Positions 1 through 8,608 of a stretch of 64,000 nucleotides of DNA are shown piece by piece. Below the pieces are notes generated by a model. The model was given only the letters and a program-made list of their open reading frames with translations, did not search any database and had not been told where the DNA came from. Position numbers and translations under genes: made by a program. The DNA comes from Agrobacterium vitis (GTDB taxonomy: Bacteria; Pseudomonadota; Alphaproteobacteria; Rhizobiales; Rhizobiaceae), in the NCBI RefSeq assembly GCF_014926405.1, contig NZ_JACXXJ020000005.1, forward strand, positions 129,001 to 193,000, in the 5' to 3' direction. Positions within the stretch are counted from its first letter, which is position 1. Each line of letters opens with the position of its first letter.

Positions 1-75
1 CCCAGGGAATTGTTACGGTTGGTGGGGTGAGGAGAGGACGTGTACTTTGCGCCCTCATTGTCGCCACTGCGGATT

Positions 76-522
76 TCATTCCTCGTATCGGTTTGCGACA
101 ACCATAGTCTGGTCTCTATTCGTCACGAGATCGACACGGCCACCTTTTTTGAAGCTGTCTGGGTAAACGAAGTACCGTACCGCCGCATCGAAAGATGGAC
201 CTATTTTCGCATCCGTCCCGTAATCTCTTCCATCACCGGAAACTCTGTCACTCTTGAAATGCCACCCGCTCACGAGGCTTTGAAAGTCCTCGGGGTTAAT
301 TCTAAACGCGCAAGTTACGATTAGGTCGGTGATGGCAGTTGCTGAACATTCGATGTCTCGAACCGACTGTGGCAGTTCCGAGATGTTCATGATGAAGGCG
401 ACCCTTGCCGGGTCCTGGCGGTAGTCAGTGGCGATAAGATAGTAAAAGTACGCAAAAGGAAGCCCGGCGGCCAATAATATAATGATTGCATTCCTGGAAA
501 AGCGTCGGCTTCGAAAACTCAC
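76..522 (-). CDS. Hypothetical membrane-anchored protein
   Basis: The family is not recognised. The 148-residue product has a basic N-terminus followed by one hydrophobic segment at about residues 11-30 (NAIIILLAAGLPFAYFYYL), so it is probably anchored in the inner membrane with the rest outside the cytoplasm. The soluble part has two cysteines (about residues 59 and 71) that could form a disulfide, and no motif I can name. The start is a GTG with GGGGAA a few bases upstream. The next in-frame Met is at about residue 45, past the hydrophobic segment, so the GTG start is preferred. Base composition is somewhat poorer in GC than the genes that follow. It stands alone. Confidence 0.55.
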   Translation of the reverse strand: MSFRSRRFSRNAIIILLAAGLPFAYFYYLIATDYRQDPARVAFIMNISELPQSVRDIECSATAITDLIVTCAFRINPEDFQSLVSGWHFKSDRVSGDGRDYGTDAKIGPSFDAAVRYFVYPDSFKKGGRVDLVTNRDQTMVVANRYEE

Positions 523-623
523 TCACATTCCCCACATACAGTCACTCATCTATCTGAGTATTGCTAATTCCGGTTCAGGTGTAACCACGACGTCGGTTTA
601 GGGGCAAGGGGCAGCATCGGACG

Positions 624-651
624 TCATCCGCCATCCGCCATCCGCCATCCA
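624..651. repeat. Four tandem 7-bp units (CCATCCG)
   Basis: Four consecutive copies of a 7-bp unit lie just after the stop of the Ada-like gene: TCATCCG, CCATCCG, CCATCCG and CCATCCA. This is a short simple-sequence repeat in non-coding DNA between two genes on the same strand. Slippage could change the copy number. No function is evident. Confidence 0.7.
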
Positions 652-655
652 CCAC

Positions 656-1543
656 TCACCCCACCTGCCCAGCCTCCCACCCCAGCATCGCCCGTTTCCG
701 CGTCAAGCCCCAATGATACCCCGTCAACGCCCCACTCTTCCCCAGCGCCCTATGACACGGCACCACGAAGGAAATCGGGTTCCGTCCCACTGCTGCTCCC
801 ACGGCGCGGCTGGCGGTGGGTTGGCCGATCTTTTGGGCGATGTCGGAATAGGTGACGGCGCGGCCGAGCGGGATTTGTAGCAGGCTTTGCCAGACCCGGA
901 CCTGGAAATCCGAGCCGATCAGGACGACGCGGAGCGGCTGTTCGGCCTGCCAGCAGGCGGGGTCGAAAATCCTGGTCACATAGGGTTCGATGGCCAGTGG
1001 GTCCTCGACAAAATTGGCCAGCGGCCAGCGCCCGGCCATGTCGGCGTAGCAGGCGGCTTCTTCGCCCGGATCGCAAAAGCCGAGGCCTGCCAAGCCGCGA
1101 TCCGTCACCATCACCAGCGCGTGGCCGAAGGGGGATGAGTGGAAGCTGTGGCGGATGGTCAGGCCCGCGCCTTTGGCTTTCCACTCGCCCGGCGACATCG
1201 CTTCATGGCTGACGAACAGGTCATGCAACCGGCCCGGCCCGGACAGGCCAAGCTCCAGCGCGGCTTCCAGCAAGGGCAGGCCTTCATGGCCCAGCAGCCG
1301 CTTGGCATGATCCAGCGTCACAGCTTGCAAGAACGCCTTGGGCGACAGGCCAGCCCAGCGGGTAAAGGTTTTCTGCAATTGCGTGGGGGATTGGCCAAGC
1401 CGCTCGGCAATGGTTTCCAGCGCCGGTTGCTCCCGATAGTCAAGTGTCAGCATCTCGATCACCCGGCGCACGGTCTGGTAATCGCTCCCTTCGGGGGTGA
1501 TGTCGCTGGCGCCTGTTTCAAAACTGCGGGCAAATGTGGTCAT
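656..1543 (-). CDS. Ada-like methylated-DNA-protein cysteine methyltransferase with AraC helix-turn-helix
   Basis: This protein should repair O6-alkylguanine by moving the alkyl group to its own cysteine. Residues 20-105 form an AraC-type DNA-binding domain. The C-terminal half is a methyltransferase domain ending in the active-site motif PCHR (Cys at about 263) with the downstream G-Y-H-W-G segment. The zinc-binding N-terminal phosphotriester-repair domain of full Ada (about 90 residues) is absent, so the sensor cysteine that makes Ada an activator is missing. It may repair DNA without switching on an adaptive response. The start at 1543 follows AAAGGAAG. A longer reading 18 codons upstream has no better ribosome site. 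It follows the DUF2244 gene at 81 bp and lies near nth, a second repair gene. Confidence 0.88.
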   Translation of the reverse strand: MTTFARSFETGASDITPEGSDYQTVRRVIEMLTLDYREQPALETIAERLGQSPTQLQKTFTRWAGLSPKAFLQAVTLDHAKRLLGHEGLPLLEAALELGLSGPGRLHDLFVSHEAMSPGEWKAKGAGLTIRHSFHSSPFGHALVMVTDRGLAGLGFCDPGEEAACYADMAGRWPLANFVEDPLAIEPYVTRIFDPACWQAEQPLRVVLIGSDFQVRVWQSLLQIPLGRAVTYSDIAQKIGQPTASRAVGAAVGRNPISFVVPCHRALGKSGALTGYHWGLTRKRAMLGWEAGQVG

Positions 1544-1624
1544 GGCACTCTTCCTTTGGCTCAGGCGACTTGACCATGACAGGCCGTGCCGTGCCACCCG
1601 TTTCTTGCCATGTGGTGATAGACA

Positions 1625-2107
1625 TCAGATCCGCTGCGTTACCGTCGCCAAGGCACCGCGAAAGGCCTTGGCAAAGCTTTCCCGGTCGTCGGGATTGAGG
1701 AAGGAGCCGACATCGGTGGCCCGGCCTTGCCCCTGCACCGACATCGAGATGATCCCGAATTCGTCGTGGCGGCGGACAAAGAACCGCGCCCAGAACGGGT
1801 TCCAGCGAAATTCGGTCATCCGTCCCGAGGGGGTGAATTTGCGGATCGAGATGGCGGTGCGCGATACCGTGACTTCCTCGCGGGCTTTGGCGGCGCGGTA
1901 ATTCAGCCGGAAGGCACCATAGAGCAGCAGAAAATCCAGACCGAAGAAAAACCCGATTGGCCAGGCGCCGGTCGTCAGGAAAAACCCGCCATAGCCGACA
2001 CAGACCAGGCCGGACAGCATCAGCAGGATGCGAAACCCCTTTCGGCCCAGCGACCGATAGGGTACCAGTTCGGCAGCGAAAATCGGTTGATCGGCAACCT
2101 CGCCCAT
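1625..2107 (-). CDS. DUF2244 family membrane protein
   Basis: A 160-residue integral membrane protein with two adjacent hydrophobic helices near the N-terminus (around residues 25-65) and a basic, tryptophan-containing cytoplasmic C-terminus. It fits the DUF2244 proteins of alphaproteobacteria, for which I know no established function. Two Met codons compete for the start. The one at 2107 has GAAGG at a proper distance. The one at 2116 directly abuts that sequence and is less likely. It is divergent from nth with about 44 bp between starts, so the two promoters must overlap. The Ada-like gene lies downstream on the same strand. Confidence 0.75.
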   Translation of the reverse strand: MGEVADQPIFAAELVPYRSLGRKGFRILLMLSGLVCVGYGGFFLTTGAWPIGFFFGLDFLLLYGAFRLNYRAAKAREEVTVSRTAISIRKFTPSGRMTEFRWNPFWARFFVRRHDEFGIISMSVQGQGRATDVGSFLNPDDRESFAKAFRGALATVTQRI

Positions 2108-2151
2108 GGACGCCATCCTTCTTTTCAAACCTACCAGACCATGACAGAACC

Positions 2152-2916
2152 ATGAAATCCAGCACGCAAACTTTGAAAAAGTCAATTTCTTCTAGCTCTC
2201 AGCCCAAGCCAGCGGGACGAAAGGTCGCGGTCCGCAGCGCCTATTCCAAGGCCGAACTGGAGGAAATCTTCCGGCGGTTTTCCGTGCAGCGCCCGGAGCC
2301 GAAGGGCGAGCTGGAGCATGTCAACCCGTTTACCCTTGTCGTTGCCGTTGCGCTCTCGGCGCAGGCAACCGATGCGGGGGTCAACAAGGCGACCCGCGCC
2401 CTGTTTGCCGTGGCCGATACGCCGGAAAAAATGGTGGCGCTGGGCGAAGATAAGGTGCGTGACTATATCAAGACCATCGGGCTTTTTCGCAACAAGGCGA
2501 AGAATGTCATCGCGCTCAGCCAGAAGCTGATCGACGATTTCGGCAGCGAGGTGCCGAAAACCCGCGAGGAACTGGTGACGCTGCCCGGCGTTGGCCGCAA
2601 GACTGCCAATGTGGTGATGTCCATGGCCTTCGGCATTCCGACCATGGCTGTTGATACGCATATCCTGCGGATCGGCAACCGCATCCGGCTGGCACCCGGC
2701 AAGACACCCGATGAGATCGAGGAGATCCTGATGCGGATCATCCCCACGCACTATCTCTTCCATGCCCATCATTGGCTGATCCTGCATGGGCGCTACTGTT
2801 GCAAGGCCCGCAAGCCGGAATGCGAGCGCTGCGTGATTGCCGATCTGTGCAAATCGCCGGAAAAGACCTGCGATGTGCCAGCACCCCTGGTGGAGCTACC
2901 GCCGCAGATCCTTTGA
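2152..2916 (+). CDS. nth: Endonuclease III, DNA glycosylase/AP lyase
   Basis: This enzyme excises oxidised pyrimidines and cleaves the abasic site. The helix-hairpin-helix motif LPGVGRKTA (residues 144-152) contains the catalytic Lys150, and Asp168 in VDTHILRI completes the active site. Cys217, Cys224, Cys227 and Cys233 give the C-x6-C-x2-C-x5-C pattern that binds the [4Fe-4S] cluster. The chosen Met (2152) leaves a Ser/Lys-rich tail of about 25 residues before the conserved fold, which is common in rhizobial copies. The frame stays open further upstream, but that part overlaps the divergent DUF2244 gene. The last 21 bp overlap the convergent EI24 gene. Confidence 0.96.
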   Translation: MKSSTQTLKKSISSSSQPKPAGRKVAVRSAYSKAELEEIFRRFSVQRPEPKGELEHVNPFTLVVAVALSAQATDAGVNKATRALFAVADTPEKMVALGEDKVRDYIKTIGLFRNKAKNVIALSQKLIDDFGSEVPKTREELVTLPGVGRKTANVVMSMAFGIPTMAVDTHILRIGNRIRLAPGKTPDEIEEILMRIIPTHYLFHAHHWLILHGRYCCKARKPECERCVIADLCKSPEKTCDVPAPLVELPPQIL

Positions 2917-3621
2917 AAACTGCGGGTCTTTGACCGACAGCATCTTGTGCAGATGCACCATCAGCCCTGCGGCAAACAGCGGCGTCAGCAGGTTGAGGAT
3001 CGGGATTGCCAGAAACGCCGCTATCACCAGTCCGGCCAGAAAGATCGTGCCGGAATGCTTGGCGCGAAATTGCCGCGCTTCGATGGTCGGGCGCAGCCGC
3101 ATGGCGGCGAATTCGAAAAACTCCCGGCCCAGCAAATAGCCGTTGACCAGGAAAAACGCGATCAGGTTGATGCCCGGCACGAAGAGCAGCATGAAGGCGA
3201 TGAGATTGCCGATGATAACGATGCCGAAAAATTGCAGCGATTGGACAATGGCATCGCCAAGCCGCATGGCCGTGCCGGGCGTATCGGTCGGATAATCCCG
3301 CTTTTCCACCACTTCGGCCACATCATCGAGAAACAGGCCAGCAATGATGGCCGTGACCGGCGCCAACAGCAGCGCCAGCACCAATGCCAGGCCAATACTG
3401 GCGACAATGCCGAGGATCAGCACCAGCCAGCCAGCCCAATCGGGCGTTGCTGGGAAAAATCCGGCAAACCAGGGCCAGAGATAGAAAATGAACAGTTCGC
3501 GCAGCGCCAGCCACAGTCCGGCCAGGGCGGCCAGCGTCAAGCCTAGCACTTTCCAGAACACCGAACGGGTTTCCGGCGCAAACAGATTGCGCAGCGACAG
3601 CATGGCGGCATCAAAGATCAC
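2896..3621 (-). CDS. EI24/CysZ-like inner-membrane protein
   Basis: A 241-residue polytopic membrane protein with about five hydrophobic segments: two near the N-terminus (about 22-48 and 61-90), a pair around 130-165 separated by the short loop VPGINLI, and one around 195-222. The arrangement fits the EI24/CysZ family, some members of which take up sulfate. Nothing nearby points to sulfur metabolism, so the substrate is open. The start is a GTG preceded by GGGAG. A Met six codons later is the alternative. It converges on nth with a 21-bp overlap. Confidence 0.72.
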   Translation of the reverse strand: MIFDAAMLSLRNLFAPETRSVFWKVLGLTLAALAGLWLALRELFIFYLWPWFAGFFPATPDWAGWLVLILGIVASIGLALVLALLLAPVTAIIAGLFLDDVAEVVEKRDYPTDTPGTAMRLGDAIVQSLQFFGIVIIGNLIAFMLLFVPGINLIAFFLVNGYLLGREFFEFAAMRLRPTIEARQFRAKHSGTIFLAGLVIAAFLAIPILNLLTPLFAAGLMVHLHKMLSVKDPQFSKDLRR

Positions 3622-3717
3622 AGGCAGCTCCCAGGGCAGGACCAGAACGACAAATCAGAACGGTGAGGATGTGGGAGGCGGAATGCCGCGGTGCAAGAGT
3701 TGAGAGGGCAAGAGTTA

Positions 3718-3745
3718 AGAGAGCAAGGGAAGCCCCTTGCTCTCT
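3718..3745 (-). terminator. Perfect 11-bp hairpin downstream of terC-like gene
   Basis: AGAGAGCAAGG and its exact complement CCTTGCTCTCT flank a 6-base loop just after the stop of the TerC-family gene. No clear run of U follows on either strand, so termination is plausible but not certain. Confidence 0.5.
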
Positions 3746-3754
3746 CGATCAATG

Positions 3755-4519
3755 TCAATGCAGCTTCTTGCGGGCCGCGTCCTCGGCTTTCGTCGCCTGC
3801 TTCTTGCGACGTGCCATCATGTTGAGGCCTTCGACAAGGGCGGAGAAGGCCATGGCGGCGTAGAGATAGCCCTTCGGCACATGGAAGCCCATGCCATCGG
3901 CAATCAGCGTCATACCAATCATCATCAGGAAGCCCAGCGCCAGCATGACCACGGTCGGGTTTTTCTCAATGAAGCGGCCCAGCGGGTTGGCGGCCAGCAG
4001 CATGACGGTGACGGCGAAGATCACGGCGATGACCATGATAACCACATGTTCGGTCATGCCGACGGCGGTGATGATGCTGTCAACTGAAAACACCAGGTCA
4101 AGCAGCAGGATTTGGCCGATAGCAGCCCCCATGGTCGTCGTGGCGGTGCCGATGAAATCGCCTTCCTTGTCAACGGGATCGACGCTGTGGTGGATTTCCT
4201 TGGTGGCTTTCCAGACCAGGAACAGGCCACCGGCAATCAGGATCAAGTCCTTCCAGGAGAAGCCATGGCCAAACAGGGTGAAGACCGGTGTGGTCAGCTG
4301 AACGATCCAGGCGACGGTGCCGAGCAAGCCGAGGCGCATGACGAGCGCCAGACCGATACCGATCTTGCGGGCCTTGTCTCTTTGCCCCTCCGGCAGCTTG
4401 TTGGTGAGAATGGAAATGAAGACCAGATTGTCTATTCCCAACACCACTTCCATGGCGATCAGCGTCACAAGAGCGATCCAGGCCGCCGGATCGCTGAGCA
4501 AATAGGTAAAGTCCTGCAT
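3755..4519 (-). CDS. TerC family integral membrane protein
   Basis: A TerC-type membrane protein of 254 residues with seven or so transmembrane helices. It carries the two acidic family motifs inside the membrane: VLGIDNLVF near residues 25-33 and DLVFSVDSI near 138-146. TerC relatives include tellurite-resistance proteins and manganese exporters that metallate secreted enzymes. Metal-ion export is therefore the likely role, though the metal cannot be read from the sequence. The C-terminus is a short Lys/Ala-rich cytoplasmic tail. I prefer the Met at 4519, preceded by GGGGGA, over a Met 13 codons upstream. No Mn riboswitch (yybP-ykoY type) is visible in the short leader. Confidence 0.88.
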   Translation of the reverse strand: MQDFTYLLSDPAAWIALVTLIAMEVVLGIDNLVFISILTNKLPEGQRDKARKIGIGLALVMRLGLLGTVAWIVQLTTPVFTLFGHGFSWKDLILIAGGLFLVWKATKEIHHSVDPVDKEGDFIGTATTTMGAAIGQILLLDLVFSVDSIITAVGMTEHVVIMVIAVIFAVTVMLLAANPLGRFIEKNPTVVMLALGFLMMIGMTLIADGMGFHVPKGYLYAAMAFSALVEGLNMMARRKKQATKAEDAARKKLH

Positions 4520-4634
4520 AAAATCGATATCCCCCGTGCAAAAAGCGCTTTGCGACACAAATAGGGAGCCGATACCGCATCAGCAAGGGCGGCAAGCCAA
4601 GTGATATGACCATTAACCTTGTGGTGGTGATTAC

Positions 4635-5327
4635 TCAGTTGGCCGCTTGTGCCTCAGGGCCGCTTTTGGTCTTGCGATCATAGGCGAGCATGAAAATATG
4701 CAGGGCGTTGTCGATGATATAGTCGATTTCCGCCTGCGGCGGCGGCACTTCGATTTCACCGAACAGTCGCTTCTTGAAATAGGCGCCGGTGGCCAGTTCG
4801 ATGAACTGGCGGGCGGCAAGCTCGGTATCGGCTATGTCGAGACGCCCGGCCTTGACCTGGACCTCCAGATAATCCTCCAGGACCGTGCGGACGTTTTCCG
4901 GTCCAGATTGCATGAAGCTCTTACACAGGTTAGGCATGCGGTCCTGAACGGCCAGCAGCATGCGCATGGCGGGGATCATTTCGCTGGTAAGGATATAATC
5001 GGTAAATGCCCTAGCGTAACTGCGCATCGCATTGTGCAGGTCGATCTCGTCCGCCAGAATATCGCGCAGAGCGGCGGCAAATTTCTGCTTCTGATTGTTG
5101 ATCAGCGCGGCAAACAGATCTTCCTTGCTCTGGAAATAGACATAGATCGTCCCCTTGGATACGCCGGCTTCCCGGGTGACATCGTTCATGCTGGCCGCAT
5201 CGAAGCCATGCTTCATGAAGGCCCGTTTGGCGCCATCCAGGATCTGGTCGCGCTTGGCCGGATCTTCACCTGCGGCGAAACGTCCTGAAGCGGCCTGGGC
5301 GGGTTTTTCATCGTCGACGACTGTCAT
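4635..5327 (-). CDS. TetR family repressor of the emrAB efflux genes
   Basis: A 230-residue TetR/AcrR regulator. The helix-turn-helix is at about residues 25-72 (ILDGAKRAFMKHGF, then VSKGTIYVYFQSKEDLF), followed by an all-helical ligand domain. It is transcribed away from emrA, with a 161-bp shared region containing a 27-bp palindrome next to the emrA start. By analogy with RmrR of Rhizobium etli and EmrR of Sinorhizobium meliloti it should repress the pump until a flavonoid or other aromatic ligand binds. That ligand is inferred from those systems and is not visible here. Confidence 0.9.
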   Translation of the reverse strand: MTVVDDEKPAQAASGRFAAGEDPAKRDQILDGAKRAFMKHGFDAASMNDVTREAGVSKGTIYVYFQSKEDLFAALINNQKQKFAAALRDILADEIDLHNAMRSYARAFTDYILTSEMIPAMRMLLAVQDRMPNLCKSFMQSGPENVRTVLEDYLEVQVKAGRLDIADTELAARQFIELATGAYFKKRLFGEIEVPPPQAEIDYIIDNALHIFMLAYDRKTKSGPEAQAAN

Positions 5328-5433
5328 GCTCGGGTGTCTTCGCTCATATGGGGCATTTGCAACACAAAAATTAACTTTAGATGGCCGGCACTCGTTTGTT
5401 CACTTGATATGCGGTATGAATTGGCCTATGTCA

Positions 5434-5460
5434 AATCGAACCGAACGGTTCCGTTCGATT
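5434..5460. promoter_or_regulatory. 27-bp near-perfect palindrome, candidate TetR operator
   Basis: Arms AATCGAAC and GTTCGATT flank an inner GAAC-G-GTTC, so 24 of 27 positions obey the dyad (only the ninth base of each arm and the centre break it). It ends 28 bp before the emrA start codon, inside the shared promoter of the TetR gene and emrAB. This is the usual place and size for a TetR-family operator. Confidence 0.8.
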
Positions 5461-5488
5461 GTTTCCGCCTTTGTTGTATGGTGACGTT

Positions 5489-6754
5489 ATGTCTGTTTCT
5501 CCCAGAAAGGGCGCGATCCGCGCCGTCGATGCACAGGATCAATCGGTCGATCAGGAGCGTTCCGCCTTGGATGAAGGCGTGACCGGCGAGGCGGGTTCCG
5601 ATCCGGTGACAGGTGACGCCACGGCACGCGACGCCAAGGCGCGGGCTGAAACCGCATCGCCCGCCGCGAAGGTGGCGCCCGCCGCAGGGCAGGCCCCGCC
5701 GAAGAAGCGCCGCAACTTTGCGCTGCCGGTCATCGCGCTGGCCGTTTTGGCGGGTGCGGGCTATTACGGTTACAATTACTGGACCGAGGGCCGGTTCATG
5801 ATCTCCACCGACGACGCCTATATTGGCGGCGACATTGCGGTGATCACCCCGAAGGTGACCGGCTATGTCCAGTCGGTCTCGGTGACCGACAACGATCATG
5901 TCAAGAGGGGCGACGTGATCGCCACTCTCGATGGCGGCGATTATCACATTGCGCTCGATCAGGCCAAGAGCCAGCTCGCCACGCAGAAGCTGACGGTCGA
6001 GCGCATCGAGGCGCAGGTGCAGGGCGGCGAAGCGGCTCTTCAGCAGTCCAAGGCGCAGCAGGCATCCGCCGAGGCGACGTTGCGTACGGCGCAATTGTCC
6101 TTCAAGCGCGTCACGGATTTGCGGGCCCAGTCCGTGATGTCTCAGTCGGAGCTGGACACGGCAACATCGACGCTGGCTGTCGCCCAGGCCAATGTGGATG
6201 CTGCGGTTGCCGCCGTTGCCTCCTCCGTTTCAAGCATTGCCGTCCTTAAGGCCCAGAAAGCCGAGGCGCAGGCTGGCGTGCTGACAGAAGAAACGGTCGT
6301 TGCAAAGGCGCAGCGCGATCTGGATTTCACCGTGCTGCGCGCGCCTTATGACGGTGTGATCGGCAATCTGGGCGTCCAGGTCGGCGATCTCGTGTCGAGC
6401 AGCAAGCGGCTTGCCTCACTGGTGCCGATTGGCCGTCTCTATATCGATGCGAACTTTAAGGAAACGCAGCTTTCCGGTATCGTGCCGGGCTCGAAGGTGC
6501 GGGTGCATGTGGATGCCTATGATGAGCATGCCTTCGAAGGTAGGGTCGTCTCGATCGCCGCGGGGTCCGGTTCGGTCTTCTCCATGCTGCCGGCGGAAAA
6601 CGCCACGGGCAATTTCACCAAGGTCATCCAGCGTGTTCCGGTGCGGATCGCCATTCCGCAGGAGATACTCGACAAGGGTTATCTGCGTGCGGGCCTGAGT
6701 GTTGTGGTCGATATCGACACCCGCACCGCGCCGAAGGCGCCTGACGCGAAGTAA
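5489..6754 (+). CDS. emrA: EmrA-like periplasmic adaptor of multidrug efflux pump
   Basis: A membrane-fusion (HlyD/EmrA) subunit that links the EmrB transporter to an outer-membrane channel. A long Ala/Glu-rich cytoplasmic N-terminus (about 75 residues) precedes the single membrane anchor at 77-98 (FALPVIALAVLAGAGYYGYN). Then come the first half of the lipoyl domain, a coiled-coil hairpin (about 150-270), the second half-lipoyl segment beginning LDFTVLRAPYDGVIGN, and the beta-barrel domain. At 421 residues it is longer than E. coli EmrA because of the N-terminal tail. The Met at 5489 was chosen since upstream codons run into the operator. emrB follows after 36 bp. Confidence 0.93.
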   Translation: MSVSPRKGAIRAVDAQDQSVDQERSALDEGVTGEAGSDPVTGDATARDAKARAETASPAAKVAPAAGQAPPKKRRNFALPVIALAVLAGAGYYGYNYWTEGRFMISTDDAYIGGDIAVITPKVTGYVQSVSVTDNDHVKRGDVIATLDGGDYHIALDQAKSQLATQKLTVERIEAQVQGGEAALQQSKAQQASAEATLRTAQLSFKRVTDLRAQSVMSQSELDTATSTLAVAQANVDAAVAAVASSVSSIAVLKAQKAEAQAGVLTEETVVAKAQRDLDFTVLRAPYDGVIGNLGVQVGDLVSSSKRLASLVPIGRLYIDANFKETQLSGIVPGSKVRVHVDAYDEHAFEGRVVSIAAGSGSVFSMLPAENATGNFTKVIQRVPVRIAIPQEILDKGYLRAGLSVVVDIDTRTAPKAPDAK

Positions 6755-6790
6755 TCAGCACGGCCAAGGCACGGATTTCGAGGCAAGATC

Positions 6791-8368
6791 ATGACGGACA
6801 ATGCAATCACGGCCGGACCGGATGCGGTTGCGCAAATGCCAAGCCGGCGCGACGTCATCGGCTTTCTGGCGATGGTATTCGGCATGTTCATGGCGATCCT
6901 CGACATTCAGATCGTCTCGGCCTCGCTTTCCGAAATCCAGGCTGGCCTCGGGGCCGGTTCCGAAGAAGTCTCCTGGGTGCAGACCTCTTATCTGATTGCG
7001 GAAGTGATCATGATCCCGCTATCGGGGATGCTGGCACGGATCGTGTCGACACGGGTGCTGTTTTCCTGTGCTGCGGCTGGCTTCACCATTGCCAGCGCCA
7101 TGGCGGCGACCGCCACCAATATCGAGCAGATGATCATCTACCGCGCTATCCAGGGCTTCATCGGTGGCGGCATGATTCCCTCGGTTTTTGCCGCGGCGTT
7201 TACGATTTTTCCGCCTTCCAAGCGCAGTATTGTTTCGCCGATCATCGGCCTTGTCGCAACGCTTGCGCCGACCATCGGCCCGACGGTTGGCGGCTATATC
7301 AGCCATGCCATGTCCTGGCACTGGCTGTTCCTGATCAACATCTTTCCCGGCATTATCGTAACGCTCGTGGTCTGGACATTCGTAGACTTTGACAAGCCCG
7401 ACAGATCCTTGCTGGCGAAGTTCGACTGGTGGGGCCTGTTTTCCATGGCGCTTTTTCTGGGGGCGATGGAATATGTTCTGGAAGAGGGCAATAACAAGGA
7501 CTGGTTTAACGACGAGCGCATCGTTTGGGGCGCCCTCCTGATGACGTTGGGTGGGGTGGTGTTCTTCTACCGTGCCTTCACCTGCGAGCAGCCAGTGGTC
7601 GATCTCAGGGCCTTTTCCAATCGGAATTTTGCCTTCGGATCGCTATTTTCCTTCGTCATGGGCATGGGCCTCTATGGTTTGACCTATCTCTATCCGCTCT
7701 ATCTGTCACGGGTGCGCGGCTATGACAGCCTGATGATCGGCGAAACAATGTTTGTTTCGGGTCTTGCCATGTTCCTGACTGCGCCGATTGCCGGCATATT
7801 GTCGACGAAAATGGACCCGCGGTTGATGATGGCGTGCGGCTTTACCAGCTTTGCGCTTGGCACCTATATGATAACCGGCATGACCGCTGACTGGGATTTT
7901 TATGACTTGCTGGTGCCGCAGATCCTGCGTGGCTGCTCTTTAATGACCTGCATGGTGCCAATCAATAATATTGCCCTTGGCACTCTGCCGCCCGAGCGGA
8001 TCAAAAATGCGTCCGGCCTCTACAATTTGACACGAAATCTTGGCGGCGCTGTCGGGCTGGCGATCATCAACACATTGCTGACCCGGCGCACCGACGAGCA
8101 TTATGGATACATGGTCGAACATGTGACCTGGAGCAAGTCGGCGGCGATGAGCTGGCTCGAAACGGTCTCCTCCAATTACGCCTTTTATGGCCTTGATGGT
8201 GATAATGCAGCCTTGAAAAAGCTGTCCGGCATGATCAATCAGCAGGCATGGATCATGGCGTTTATGGATGTATTTTTAGGGATCACAATCTTGTTTATTG
8301 CGCTAACGGTACTTTCAACGATGATAAAAAAACCTGAAGGTGCCGTGCCCGCCGATGCGGCGCACTAA
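6791..8368 (+). CDS. emrB: EmrB-like drug:H+ antiporter, DHA2 family
   Basis: A 14-helix major facilitator (DHA2) transporter of 525 residues that expels hydrophobic compounds using the proton gradient. The family's helix-1 segment is visible (FMAILDIQIVSASLSEIQ), as is motif C in helix 5 (ATLAPTIGPTVGGYI). The length fits EmrB. It is cotranscribed with emrA, so both come under the TetR repressor. A strong intrinsic terminator lies about 120 bp downstream. In related rhizobia such pumps help bacteria tolerate plant flavonoids and phytoalexins. That role here is inference from homology. Confidence 0.94.
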   Translation: MTDNAITAGPDAVAQMPSRRDVIGFLAMVFGMFMAILDIQIVSASLSEIQAGLGAGSEEVSWVQTSYLIAEVIMIPLSGMLARIVSTRVLFSCAAAGFTIASAMAATATNIEQMIIYRAIQGFIGGGMIPSVFAAAFTIFPPSKRSIVSPIIGLVATLAPTIGPTVGGYISHAMSWHWLFLINIFPGIIVTLVVWTFVDFDKPDRSLLAKFDWWGLFSMALFLGAMEYVLEEGNNKDWFNDERIVWGALLMTLGGVVFFYRAFTCEQPVVDLRAFSNRNFAFGSLFSFVMGMGLYGLTYLYPLYLSRVRGYDSLMIGETMFVSGLAMFLTAPIAGILSTKMDPRLMMACGFTSFALGTYMITGMTADWDFYDLLVPQILRGCSLMTCMVPINNIALGTLPPERIKNASGLYNLTRNLGGAVGLAIINTLLTRRTDEHYGYMVEHVTWSKSAAMSWLETVSSNYAFYGLDGDNAALKKLSGMINQQAWIMAFMDVFLGITILFIALTVLSTMIKKPEGAVPADAAH

Positions 8369-8491
8369 TTGATTTGACTTTCCGCCAGAGAAAGCAGGTC
8401 AAGGCTTCGTCGGGTAAAAGACCCCCCGTCATTCTGGTTAGGTAGAGGTTTTACCTAGTCATTAATTCCCGCGATCCACCGCAGAAAACTT

Positions 8492-8521
8492 GGCCGCCAC
8501 TCACCTGGCGGCCTTTTTTTG
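8492..8521 (+). terminator. Intrinsic terminator after emrAB
   Basis: GGCCGCC and GGCGGCC form a 7-bp GC stem with an 8-base loop, followed directly by eight T. It ends the emrAB transcript before the LacI gene. Confidence 0.9.
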
Positions 8522-8528
8522 CTCCGCC

Positions 8529-8546
8529 TTGATGTACGTACATCAA
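8529..8546. promoter_or_regulatory. Perfect 18-bp palindrome, candidate LacI operator
   Basis: TTGATGTACGTACATCAA is its own reverse complement across all 18 bases and has a central CG, typical of LacI-family sites. It lies 62 bp before the LacI start, so it probably mediates autoregulation of the regulator and control of the downstream xylose genes. Confidence 0.72.
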
Positions 8547-8608
8547 AAAATCATTTACGGATGCCGGGTCATGGGATAAAGGTCAGATCCTGACAGAGAG
8601 ATGTGGTG

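Noticed and set aside
4520..4634. Manganese riboswitch upstream of the TerC gene
   Set aside because: The leader is short and lacks the conserved yybP-ykoY loops.
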